A program made the position numbers and the translations under genes. DNA of 64,000 bases from Physcomitrium patens (lineage: Eukaryota > Streptophyta > Bryopsida > Funariales > Funariaceae): contig NC_037256.1 of assembly GCF_000002425.4 (NCBI RefSeq), forward strand, positions 5,737,648 to 5,801,647. The letters are read 5' to 3'. Positions 1-10,023 of the stretch are shown piece after piece. Positions within the stretch are counted from its first letter, which is position 1; each line of letters starts with the position of its first letter. Below the pieces are notes generated by a model. That model searched no databases. It worked only from the letters and a program-made list of their open reading frames with translations, and was not told the origin of the DNA.

Positions 1-700
1 ATTTGATTTAGGATTAGAATTTGATTTAGGGTTTAGGATTAGGGTTAAGATTTGGTTAGGATTTGATTTAAGATTAGGATTTGGTTAGGGTTTGATTAGG
101 ATTTGATTTAGGATTAGGATTTGGTTTAAGATTTAGGATTCAGTTAGAGTTTGATTTAGGATTAAGGTTTGGTTAGGATTTGATTTGAATTAGGGTTTGG
201 TTAGGATTTGATTTAGGATTTAGGATTAGGGTTAGGATTTGGTTAGGATTTGATTTAGGATTTAGGATTAGGGTTAGGATTTGGTTAGGATTTGATTTAG
301 GATTTAGGATTAGGGTTAGGATTTGGTTAAGATTTGATTTAGGATTTAGGATTAGGGTTAGGATTTAGGATTTGATTTAGGATTTGATTTAGGATTTGGA
401 TTTAGGATTTGGTTAGAATTTGATTTAGGATTTAAGATTTGATTTAGGATTTAAGGTTTGGTTTAGGGTTTAAAGTTTGATTAGGATTTGATTTAGGATT
501 TAGGATAAGGGTTAGGATTTAGGATTTGATTAGGATTTGATTTAGGAATAGGATTTGGTTTAGAATTTAGAGTTTGGTTATGATTTGATTAAAGATTTAG
601 GATTTGGTTAGGATTTAAGGTTTGGTTATGATTTGATCAAGATTTGATTTAGGATTTAAGATTTTATTTGATCTTATTTAGGATTTAAGGTTTAATTAGT
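1..700 (+). repeat. Degenerate telomere-like (TTTAGGG/TTTAGGA) tract with a 42-bp higher-order repeat
   Basis: The tract is a continuous run of TTTAGGA, TTAGGGT, TTTGGTT and TTTGATT units related to the plant telomere repeat TTTAGGG. Between about 200 and 370 a 42-bp higher-order unit is exactly phased: ATTAGGG recurs at 225, 267, 309 and 351. It lies upstream of a TG LTR end and gag relic. A similar but weaker tract occupies the same place in TG-5 (36640-37660), so it is probably part of the LTR and not a chromosome end. Confidence 0.8.
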
Positions 701-977
701 TTTTGGCCTAAAGTTTGAATGAAGTAAGATTTCAACTAGCATTAAATTAAGATTGAATTTAGATGTATTTGAAATATGTTTTTTATCATTCTAATATTTC
801 TTTAAGATTTCTTATTGTTTCTTTAGAATTCCTTTGAGGTTTCTCTGAATTTCATTAAAGCTTATTAGCATTGTTAGTGTTCTTTTAGAATTAAGATTTT
901 GTTGTTGCAATTTCCATTCTATCTTCCATAGCTAAGTGCCCGGAGCATTCTCAAGTAAGACTTCATGTATTACGACA
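1..977 (+). repeat. 3' part of the 5' LTR of TG-1 (Gypsy, tRNA-Trp primed)
   Basis: The LTR is cut by the window start. Its 3' end is ACGACA at 972-977, the same terminus as the TG-7 LTR (61043-61048). It is followed by the 4-nt spacer and tRNA-Trp primer site found in the other TG copies, and then by a TG gag relic. The stretch 700-960, which includes a line like 'cttccatagctaagtgcccgg', also resembles the end of the TG-6/TG-7 LTR. Most of the visible LTR is a telomere-like repeat tract, annotated separately. Confidence 0.7.
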
Positions 978-981
978 TATT

Positions 982-999
982 TAGTAAACCCAACGTGAA
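982..999 (+). promoter_or_regulatory. Primer binding site of TG-1, tRNA-Trp type, decayed
   Basis: An 18-mer four bases after the LTR end matches the intact TG-7 site (61053-61070) except for three G-to-A changes. The intact form is complementary to the 3' end of plant cytosolic tRNA-Trp. Confidence 0.7.
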
Positions 1000-1066
1000 A
1001 CGCTTGAGATAGAAGAAATTTGGTTTTTTTGGATTATTTGAAATTTTAAAGAAGGAAGGCAAGACG

Positions 1067-2476
1067 ATGGAAGGAGGAATTTTTGATGGTGCTTCAAGTA
1101 GAGTTGAGAGTGGTGCTTCAAGTGGAGTTGGAAGAGGAGCTTCGATTAGAGGAGAAGGTATGCATTTTGATCCTAACTCTACAAGCATGTTTGAAGCTTT
1201 TGCCTTATTCATGCAACAGCAACAACAACAGATTAAAGATTACATAGAGAGTATAGCTAACAAAGTATTACAAGCGGTTTTCGATAAAATCGATTAATTT
1301 GAAGGAAAAGACATTACAAAATATTTAAGATGTTATGTAAAGGAAATGGAATTGAAGCGTATTTTAGAAAGGAAGATGGTTCAATTATTTGAATTAGCCT
1401 CTACACGAGAGATAAAAAATCAAATAAAGTCTCTTATATAACATTTTGGAGGTTCATGGGAGAAATTTTCTCAAGCATTGAAGGATGAGTTTTTCTTGGA
1501 AGATAGTAATAGGGTTACAAAAAAGTCTTTTTTTGAATAGATTGAAAGGCCAAAGAAGGATCTTCTAGAAACAAAATTATTAAGAAAATTTGAAAAGTAA
1601 TATTCTTCTTTATCAAAGAAAGAAAGATAATTATTGGATTCAAGTAAGATAAAGCTCTTTCTTCAAGCGCCGGATGGAAAGTTGCAAGAGAAGTTGGAAA
1701 TCATACTTGAAGATAAAATTAAAGATGAAGGATTAATAATAAATTGGAAAAAGGTAGGGGAGGCTGTAGGGTTATTGACAAAAAGAGAAAGGAGAAAAGA
1801 TAGGGTGGGTGATCAAAGACCATTACAAGCATCTAAGATAAAGGTATCTAGTACCCATCCAATATCTTTGATTCAACCTTCAATGATTACATCAAAGAAA
1901 GAAGAAATGGACATTGATGAAATCATACGTGACATGAAAGATTTGCAAATAAAATTTACAAAACTTGAAGAGAAGAATCAATCATTAATAGTATCAACAA
2001 AATAAAGACTAGGCCCAATGAAGGATATTGTATGTAGGTGCATGTGGTGTGATAGCATAAATCATTCAAGAAAAGAATATAAAGATTTTACAAAGGCATT
2101 ACGTAAAGGAATTGTTTTTTTTAAAGATGGTATGATATACTTAAAGGAAATGGAGAAAAATTAGAAATAAATTTTGGTAAAGGATGAATGAAGTTATTTG
2201 TCAGAGATACTTTTAAAGTGCATTCAATCACAAGTAATGAAGCATCAATATATTGAGTAGAAGCAAATCCTAGTAAATATTTAAGTATAAATCTTAAGTT
2301 TCTAGAAGAATCTAGTTCTTTGTAGACAAATACAATGAGTTATGCTGAAAGGAGAAATTTTATTAGAGATGATTTAAAATGTACTGGTAATAACATTCGA
2401 TAAATTATTGGTTGGGATGATCTAGTAGATAGATTATCTGTGCATACTCATATTATAAGGAATCAACATAAAACAT
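1067..2476 (+). pseudogene. TG-1 gag relic
   Basis: This is the decayed gag of a TG element. The N-terminal frame (1067-1297) has a Gly/Ser-rich leader, a poly-Gln stretch (about residues 47-52) and the segment that in TG-7 reads KIDQFDGRN. Later fragments match TG gag in order: the helical capsid-like region (about 1300-1640), the basic linker (1634-2005), a CCHC knuckle-like segment near 2035-2085, and a segment equivalent to DPVESLSVHAYIAKSQHEAL ending at about 2475. Many stops and frameshifts make it non-functional. It is cut at 2476 by the LTR of TG-2, whose first base is 2477. Confidence 0.75.
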
Positions 2477-3810
2477 TGTTGTGTTGTGGTTCGGCTACTA
2501 TATAAAAATAATGTAATTATGTACTTAATATATAATTTACTAAGTAACATGGTGAGAGATGTATTAGTAGATTTTAGTTGGTTGTAGAATATAATTTGAT
2601 TATTACTTTGAGAAGAGGTTGTTTAAAAAGATTACTATAGAATTTGTATAACTTTAATTTCTTTTTGATAGTGGCTTTTAAGATTGCTTTTGGTTGATAG
2701 TAACTTCTAAATATTTAGAGTCACCTTTGTTAGACATTGGTGACCTTTGGAAACTTATTTTGGTTCTTTTATTTGGTGTTTAGAGCATAAATTATGTAAA
2801 TCTTATAAGAAAAACGATTGAAGAAGGGTTTTGATAGCAAAGGGAGTAATTAGGGCACCAATATAGATAAATGGAGATAGATGATGAAAATCTCCATTCC
2901 TATTGGTCAAAAATCATGACCATTTGGCTTTGAGGAGGCTGCCTGAGCCCACATTAGAGATTAGGGTTAGTTTTCCGGGGCCATTCGAACTTTGAAGGCT
3001 AAGGTCAGAAATTTTAGGTTTTTGGCTATGAATTTGGTACAAATTTTATATGGTTTGGAGTCTATATGAAGGATATAAAAGCGCTCAAAGTTAAGGTGTT
3101 GATTTGGGAGCTACTGTCACTCTTTATTGGCATAACACACGTTTACAGATAGCAACTGAGGATCGGTGATTACAACTAGAGAGAGTACTTTTTTGGCTAC
3201 ACTTTTTATATACTGCTTACTAGATTCGAAGTTGAAATGAAGGAGTTATTGAATTTTGAAGTTAGTGCATGCAATCTAAGGGTAGTAAGTGACTCGATTT
3301 ACTAGTGGTTGTGTCTTGAGCTATATCTTGAGCAATTTGACAAGGTTTTGGCTCAAAATTTCAAAGAATGTGTAATTTTGTATTAATAAACTTTATAAAT
3401 AAGTTTTATGACATTTGAGTATTGGATTCTTGAGATATTAAGAAAATAGTGCAAGAGTACTTGTAAATTAGGGTTTAGAGCATCTGCTAGGGTTTCTTAG
3501 ATATCAAAAGATCAGGAGTGAATTTACAATTGGTTTTCTTTGTGATAAAAGCTAAGGGTGCATTCTACCTATTCTATAAATTCGAAACAAATTAAATAGC
3601 TACATTAAGAGTTATGAATTTCTAAAGTTCAGAAAAAGAAAACCATTTGCGGAAAAAATATGTTTTGAAGGGATTTTGTTATATTTTGAGTTTTATGCAA
3701 AATAAAATATTTTTTGGAAGCTAAGACAAGATTCACATAAAGGTATAAGCTAAACTCTCTGCAATTAGATACCCGATATATTTCCATATAGCAAATCATG
3801 CCATACGATA
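2477..3810 (+). repeat. 5' LTR of TG-2, inserted in TG-1 gag
   Basis: The LTR begins TGTTGTGTTG, one change from the TGTCGTGTTG start of the TG-6 LTR. It ends TACGATA (one change from TACGACA), just before a 4-nt spacer and a Trp-type primer site. Its length of 1334 bp fits the other TG LTRs (1416-1462 bp). There is no coding potential. The 5' boundary coincides with the point where the TG-1 gag match stops, so TG-2 is a nested insertion. Confidence 0.65.
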
Positions 3811-3814
3811 GACT

Positions 3815-3832
3815 TGATGAACGCGACGTAAG
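3815..3832 (+). promoter_or_regulatory. Primer binding site of TG-2, tRNA-Trp type, decayed
   Basis: The site reads TGATGAACGCGACGTAAG, against TGGTGAACCCGACGTGAA in TG-7. The 4-nt spacer from the LTR end (3811-3814) is the same as in the other TG copies. Confidence 0.65.
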
Positions 3833-3879
3833 AATTTCTAGGGTAGAGAGTTTTGAAGAAATATTTTTGGCTTTCTATT

Positions 3880-5320
3880 ATGGAAGAGGGGCAAAGAAGT
3901 GGTAGTAGGAATTACACTAAGGAATCTCCATTGAAACTTGATCCTACTACAACTCAAATATTTCAAATATTTATACTTTTCATGCAACAACAGCAAGCAG
4001 TGGAACGCAAAGAAACAATGGCTACTAAAGCCTTGCAATTTGTTGTTGGTTTATTAGATCAATTTGATGGAAGAAATATTTTCAAGTATCTTAAGTATTA
4101 TTCTTAGGAGATGGAGCTCAATAAAGTGTCAGAGAAAGATATGATCCTAACATTTGAGCTTGTAATTGTACCACGGCTTCGTGAGCATATAAAAAAAATT
4201 ATTAAAACTCATAGAGAGAAATGGGAGGATTTTATGCTTCAACTAAAAGAAGAGTATTTTTTGGAAGATACAGAAAGGCGGACAAGAAAATCGTTTATGG
4301 AATGGATCAATAAATCCAACAAGGAGTTGGTTGCAACAGAGTTATTCCGAGAATTTGAAAGACAATTTCTTCAATTGTCTCAAGTGGAAAAGCTTACACT
4401 TGAAAATAATAAGGTAGAGTTATTTCTTCAATCAGTTGGCAATGATTTATAAAGAGAATTGGAATTATTATTGGAGGATAATACAAAGGACAATGGACTT
4501 ACTATTGATTGAAAGAAAGTCTCTGAAGCTGTGGGCATACTTGCTAAAAGAGAGTACGAGAGGAGTAAGGTGGTAGTAAGGCAAGAAACTAGACCTCTAC
4601 TGACTATAATACCTCGTAGGTAATTGCCAAAACCTGCTATACCAATAAGTACTATTCCAATTCCTATGTCTATACTTGTACCGAAGAAAGATTTGATTGA
4701 TGAGTTGGTAAAAGGAATGAAAGACTTACAAATCAAACCGACAAAGTTAAAGGAGAAAGAGGGATTATCTGAGAGTAAATTTGTATCAAAGCCAGGATAT
4801 ATACAAAGATGTATTTGGTACGATAGTATGGAGCATCCTCGAAGGGAGTATGGAGATTTTGTTGATATTCTATGACAAAGAGTAATTTTATGGAAAGATA
4901 GAAAAATTGTATTATGAGATACATGTGAGTTTTTCAAAACCAATTTTGGAAAGGGGGAGATGAAGAAGGTTTTGGAAGAGCATTTATTTCAACCAGCTAT
5001 GGCATGAAGAGAGGCTATTACTTATGGCATTGAGGCTGTAAGGGAGAAGAAGGATATTTTTGACAAGCATGTAAACACAGGGGATCTATAGAATCATGCT
5101 ATTATCAGCATGAATAAAAAAAAACAACAAAAAGGCATGAATTACTTAATACAACCATAATAATTAGAAATGCTACAAGATGAGATGACCCTGTAGATAC
5201 TATGTCTGTATATGCTTATTTTGCAAAGACCCAACATGAAGCTCTAATGGAGGTAAAAAAGAAAAGAAATAAAATAGAAGAAAATTTTGAAGAGCCAACC
5301 AACAAGAGGATATCTCAAAG
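3880..5320 (+). pseudogene. TG-2 gag relic
   Basis: The gag starts at the ATG at 3880, which aligns with the TG-7 gag start. Order of matches to TG-7: a leader with LDPTTTQIF and a poly-Gln run; LLDQFDGRN at about 4050; a capsid-like region with SEKDMIL, LKEEYFLED and FEREF-like helices (4111-4452); a knuckle-like CIWYDSMEHPRREYGD segment (4810-4860); and a segment equivalent to SVHAYIAKSQHEALMEEKRR near 5205-5265. Several in-frame stops (for example near 4105 and 4450) break it. The match ends near 5320, where minus-strand TG-3 pol begins, an inverted junction. Confidence 0.75.
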
Positions 5321-6206
5321 GCATGTTTCGACTATCATTGGTACTCCAATTAAATAATCTCTTTCATTTTTCATAGCTGTAACTATTCCCCATAGCTCCC
5401 GTTTCACCTGTGGATAGTTTCTTTGTTGTTCACTTAATACTTTAGCTCCAAATCTAATAGCAAACCTATTACCTTCTTCACCAATTTTTCCTAAAGCCCA
5501 ACCAATAGCTATTGGATTAGTATCAACTATATATATCACCGATTTGCCATCCTCATAACTTATCCTTTGCAATACAGGTGGAGAAGATAATAATTGATTT
5601 AGCTTTTGAATTGTTTATGTGTGCTTCTTTTCCCATTTAAATCTCTTCTCTTTTTGTAGCAAACTATAAAGAAGATCACCTACATGTGCATAATGAGGAA
5701 TGTATACACAATAAAATATACAAGCTCCTAAAATCCTCCGTACCTTTGTTTGTGAGCTACAAATATCCTTCATTTGTTGTATGGCATCTATCTTATTAAG
5801 ATCAGGTTTGCAACCAAACCATCCACACAAATACCCCACAATAACAACTTTTCGAACTCCAAAGGTAGATTTAGCTCCTAATAGTGTCAAATGAACCTCC
5901 TCAAGTTGAGATAAAATTTTGTCACAGTTTATAATATGATTAGATACAAATTTACGCCACCCCTTTTGATCCATTGTTTCAATTTTCTCTTCTTTCACAC
6001 ACCTTTTTATTAGAATATCATCCAAGAAGGACATAATCTTTTTTGGAATGAAATCACGAAGAACCTTATTCATCCCATTCATCATGTGAGCTACTGAGTT
6101 TCTTGCTTCTTCTGGCAATATACACATCTTAACCAACTCTAAAGGTGTCTTCATAGTATTAATATCTTTGCTTCCTTCAGCTAGTTGAAATTGATCATAT
6201 TCAAGA
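5315..6206 (-). pseudogene. TG-3 pol fragment (reverse transcriptase and RNase H)
   Basis: This minus-strand fragment starts at the RT segment YDQFQLAEGS and ends in RNase H near MIVET, both matched in TG-6 pol. The RT active-site segment is readable as FLDDILIK, and the NSVAHMMNGMNKVLRDFIP block is intact. The RNase H part has TNPIAIGWALG, matching SVDASPIAIGWAVG in TG-6. There is a frame break near 5600. Both ends are truncated and no LTR flanks it. It is therefore a rearranged relic joined head-on to TG-2. Confidence 0.8.
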
Positions 6207-6249
6207 ATTATTTGAGACTTGCGATGGAACTTGGACTCACGTCGAAACT

Positions 6250-6840
6250 AGGGAGTCATGATGAGACAAGGAAGAAAAAGAGGAAGTTCGGGACTCGCGA
6301 TGGGACTGGAACTCGCGCTGGGACTAGATAGAAGGGGAGGAGGTCCGAGACTCGTGACAGGACTGAGACTCACGCCTGGACTAGAAAGAGGGGGAGGATA
6401 TCCGGGACTCACGATGGAATTGGGACTCGCGCCAAGACTAGGAAGTGGGAGAGGAGGTCCGGGACTCGCGACAGGACTGGAACTCGTGTCGGGGTTAGGA
6501 AGTGGGAGAGGAGGTCTGCGACTCGCGACAGGACTGGGACTCGCGTTGGGACTAAGAAGAAGGAGAGGAGGTCCAGACCTCACGACGAGACTAGAACTTG
6601 CGTTGGGACTAAGAAGTGGGGGAGGAGGTCCAGAACTCGCGACGGGACAGGAACTCGCGCTGGGATTAGGAAGAGGGGGAAGAGGTCCAGGACTTGCGAC
6701 GGGACTGAGAGTTGTGCCGGGACTAGGGAAGAGAAGGACGAGGAGGAAGGCCGAGATTGGGACTCGCAGCGGGAGTAAGTAGTGGAAGAGGAGGTCCAAG
6801 ACTCACAGCGGGACAAGGAGGAAGTCGAGGAGGAGGGCCG
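6250..6840. repeat. 57-bp GC-rich minisatellite, about ten imperfect copies
   Basis: Units of 57 bp carry a GGAGGTCC core followed by GGGACTCGCGACGGGACTGG-like text. The core recurs at 6339, 6453, 6510, 6567, 6624 and 6681 (a variant core at about 6395), an exact 57-bp period. Because 57 is divisible by 3, long frames stay open on both strands, but these are products of the repeat. Base composition differs sharply from the AT-rich elements on both sides. Confidence 0.9.
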
Positions 6841-7900
6841 GGATCAGGAATTACAAAGGGGATAGCAAGCAAGACAAGGAAGGTAGGTGGTCTTCCACAA
6901 AAAAAAGTGTATCTCAGAACTTTCTTAGTATAGTAGGATGGGGGAGTTTGCCGAATCCCATAGAAAATACTATATGAGGGAAGGGTTCCTCTGAAGCGTC
7001 TCGAAAAAAATTGTGAGGGGGTGACGGTTGCTCGATGCCTACAAGTCCCGACTGCTCGCTGCCTTTTTTGAGCCCAGTACCGACGTTCGCAGGGGGGATA
7101 CCTAGATACTACTGGAATTACCTAGATACTTCTGGCGTGTTACCTGGATCAGTGAGGAGTGGGGGTTAGTTTCCCGGAGACGCGACCCTCTGAGGAGGTC
7201 CTACGGAGGGTTGTCGAGTATTATATGATGAACTGGTTGTCAAGGGTTGTGAGTCCCGCTGCCAAAATTTTTTTTGGTGTGCGGATGATTAGAAAAAGAG
7301 AGTTGGTCTTGTGTCGATACGTGTAATGTTGCAGCGAGTTCCAAGAGCTAGTAACCATTTTTGGCGGAGGGCGATGGCCTCGGTATTGTCAAGCCATTCT
7401 CTCATTCATTTGGGAGGGTGGGGAGAAGTTTTTGCCGAGGCCATTCATACTCCGCATGGTCAACCACCACTGTGATAGCCACCACGCTCAATCTCTATTG
7501 CAAGCTCAAATGAAATTCCTGATAAACTTGGAGGGGGTGTAGGACGCGTTCGTAGTGTGGGCCGAGGAGTCATAACAACCTAGGTCGGAATGTGAAAATG
7601 GAACTTTGAAACCAGTGAGAGTTCTCTTGTCTGCTTAGAGGTTTCACAAAAGTAACATTTCTATAAATTTCTATCCGACCCCTCCATTAATTTGGAGGGG
7701 TGATGGGCCCCCAAGATTGGACATACTTCTTGCTGATTTGTCTTTTGAAGAAAATCCTTCACTGTGATGATTACTTTTTTATTTTTTAATGTGTATATCG
7801 GCCTCATCGGTTTCTCTCTTTCTTGGTCACATTCCCAAAAAAGGCCGCAGCACCTATGATTCTCTTCTGGAGGGGCCTAACTCTCTGACGAGAATCAAAA
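6841..7900 (+). other. Unidentified GC-richer segment, possibly an rDNA spacer (IGS/5'ETS) fragment
   Basis: No ORF and no match to the TG or CV elements is seen here. A motif CTATATGAGGGAAGGG at about 6970 resembles the plant RNA polymerase I start consensus (TATATAAGGG, one mismatch). It lies about 130 bp after a GC-rich tandem repeat, the arrangement typical of plant ribosomal intergenic spacers. Downstream sequence has short palindromes and G-rich runs. No 18S start is found. The assignment is a hypothesis. Confidence 0.3.
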
Positions 7901-7904
7901 ATAA

Positions 7905-8110
7905 TTCAAATTCTAAAACTTATAATTCTTTATTTTTGATTCTCAAATGCTTCTTTTAAAGTTGCCAAAATCCTTATTATGAATGCAGATAGTCTATTAA
8001 AAGCCTATTAGGCATGGCCTTAAATCAATAGAAATGAAGACATTCACTTCTTGCCTTCATCTACCAATACCTTTCTTTCATCCCTCCAAATAATCTTTTT
8101 AGTGGTTTGG
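7905..8110 (-). repeat. Inverted TG-type LTR fragment
   Basis: Read on the minus strand, this stretch aligns by eye with 17080-17260 in the 3' LTR of TG-4. The shared run includes a segment like 'gccaaaatccttattatg' and a block 'aaatgcttcttttaaagtt'. It is an inverted LTR remnant next to TG-4 pol. Confidence 0.6.
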
Positions 8111-8159
8111 ATCGTCATCTTTGAGCTCCTATCTTCTCTAAAACTTTATATTTAATATC

Positions 8160-8907
8160 TAAATCTTATATAATTTATATGTTATAATAAAAATAGATAA
8201 ATCTCAAATAGATCATATTTGGAGTTTATATGAAGGAATTATAGATTTTATAGATAGAGATGCTATAGTAGAAATACATTCAAGACGGACTTATTTAGAG
8301 TTAGAAAAGATAGTAGCAAATAGTTAGCTTGCTACAAGCTATGGGTTAAACATAAGGCCAAAGTACAAACTAAATATAAAATTATAGAAAAAAAAGTAAA
8401 ATATATAGTTATTCAATTATCAATTGAAACTATCAAATATAATTAAGAAGGGACATAAAGAGCCAAGTTTAAGAGAGAGTCATAGAATTAGACATTAGTT
8501 TATTTAAGAATTATTAGCTAAGCTAAAGATTAGAAGGGATAATTTCTTAACATCAATGGAAGAAAATATGTTTTAAAAAATACTTATTAGACATGATTAG
8601 GCATTTGTTTTAACTCCTAATAAGATTGGATATATAAAACTTAGTATTATAGTACCTACGATAATCTTTGCAATGCCACAAATTTCATAGAATTTAAAGC
8701 ATATACTTGTGCCTAGAGCTTTGCTTCCAAAGTTAATAGAGTCATTAAAGAAAAAGATAAAGATGGATATTTTAGAACCTTCAATTACTTCCTATTCTAA
8801 TAGATGATTCACACTACCTAAGAAGTCAAAGGCATTAAGGTTTATTTAGAATATATAACTTGAAAATAAAATAACTATTCATAATATGGAATCAGGTCTT
8901 GTAGTAG
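8160..8907 (+). pseudogene. TG-4 pol, 5' part, interrupted by CV2-a
   Basis: Translated fragments match the region of TG-6 pol between the gag-pol junction and the RT. At about 8600-8830 they correspond to the TPMVIF, PRAHLPKLVELLKEK and KPSFTPYSS segments. The last bases correspond to AITVRNAEIEPIVDE. The reading resumes at 15252 on the other side of the CV2-a insertion with the equivalent of VDEFAEAF and AIYSMGDLYSGYDQF, showing that one pol gene was split. Multiple stops make it non-functional. Confidence 0.7.
8903..8907. repeat. Target-site duplication of CV2-a (left), AGTAG
   Basis: The same five bases occur at 15247-15251 directly after the other LTR, confirming both element ends. Confidence 0.9.
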
Positions 8908-9452
8908 TGTCACGGACACAAAATACAGACTTGAAATCTAACAAGAAGTTCAAGAAGAAGTGGCAGAATTAGATTAAACAGATGAGTACAAGAACAACAC
9001 CAGAAAGGTGAGCTAGAACTCCAAGAGATGTGTTGTCGAGACTGAAGAACTCTTCAGCCTCGATCCCTATATATACTCCTACTTAGGAAGTTTCTCGAGC
9101 TACTTCTATTAACTAAGAAGCTTCTAGAAGGTTCCAGAGGCTTCCTTTCTAGAAGGTTCTAGAAACTTCTCGAGCTACTTTTATTAACTAAGAAGCTTCT
9201 AGAAAGTTCTAGGGGATTCCTTTCTAAAAGCTTCTAGAAACTTCTCTTCTAGAAGGTTCCAGAGACTTCCTTTCTAGAAGCTTCTAGAAACTTCTCTTCT
9301 AGAAGGTTCCAGAGACTTCTTTTCTAGAAGCTTCTAGAAACTTCTCTCTAAAAGGTTCCAGAGGCTTCTCTTCTAGAAGGTTCCAGAGGCTTGTTTTCCA
9401 GAAGGTTCTAGAAACCTCTCTCTAGAAAGTTCTAAGGAATATGTCCCTAACA
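8908..9452 (-). repeat. 3' LTR of CV2-a
   Basis: Printed strand TGTCACGG...CCCTAACA, that is TGTTAGGG...CCGTGACA in element sense. It carries two copies of a 50-bp repeat where the 5' LTR has one. It contains the same heat-shock-element array (about 9089-9442) and TATATATA box. Confidence 0.95.
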
Positions 9453-9469
9453 TCATCTCCTCCTTTAGC
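9453..9469 (-). other. Polypurine tract of CV2-a
   Basis: In element sense GCTAAAGGAGGAGATGA lies directly before the 3' LTR, where plus-strand DNA synthesis would be primed. Confidence 0.7.
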
Positions 9470-9505
9470 TTCGAGGTCTCTGAGAAGCAATGTTGTTGAT
9501 CAGTA

Positions 9506-9853
9506 TCAACGCAAGAAAATGAAGATCTGTCGCATAACTTCTGCTATGAACTCCAATTGTTGTTCACGAGGCAAGTGGTTCATCGACCCTTGAAGCCAAC
9601 GGTAGTGGCCCACGCCTTCGACTTCTGACCAAGCATGAACTTCCGTGTCCTCATTGTGAAATTATCCTGCAAACACGCCTTCTGGTTGACCATCGTAAGT
9701 AGGCTCGATCTCAAATACGATCACCAGTGATCGGTTACTCGGTATCCTCCGTCGTCGTCGTGGTACATGTAGTTCTTCATCTCGGGGTCGCCTTCGTGAG
9801 CTACTCGGTTGCAATACTCTAACTGGCTTAGTATCTATCTCTTGGCTATCCAT
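9506..9853 (-). pseudogene. Extra 3' reading frame (ORF3) of CV2-a, one stop
   Basis: A frame of 116 codons lies between the chromodomain and the polypurine tract. It begins with ATG at 9853 and has one internal TAA (9662-9664). It is Arg-rich at the N-terminus (about residues 17-40). Its C-terminal half contains VIVFEIEPTYDG and GVGHYRWLQGSMNHLPREQ, which aligns with VILLEIGTTPDG and GMGHYRWLRGPINYLRREQ of CV1-a (49447-49809). The two families are otherwise far diverged in their LTRs, so the match suggests selection on a protein. Function is unknown and I recognise no family. It is in a different frame from the chromodomain ORF. Confidence 0.6.
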
Positions 9854-10023
9854 ATCAAAAGACCAAACTACGATCTATCTTGGAGAAAATAACTACATCA
9901 ACTATGAATTTTGCTGGTGCTCTCCCCTTTTCTTATATTGTTGGGAGAACAAGCTTCAGAAAGAAGCTATCATCGAATTGATTTAGGTTTATCGGGATGT
10001 CGTTGATGAAACTCCTGTACCTT

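Noticed and set aside
1-700. A true chromosome end
   Set aside because: The tract is degenerate, continues into an LTR, primer site and gag, and a similar tract occurs inside TG-5.
6248-6816. Long Pro/Ser-rich and Gly/Leu-rich open frames on both strands
   Set aside because: They are a by-product of a 57-bp repeat whose length is divisible by three; nothing else supports a protein.
9000-9450. CRISPR-like array of short repeats
   Set aside because: The repeats are 5-bp-phased TTCnnGAA promoter elements in an LTR without spacers, in a plant nuclear sequence.
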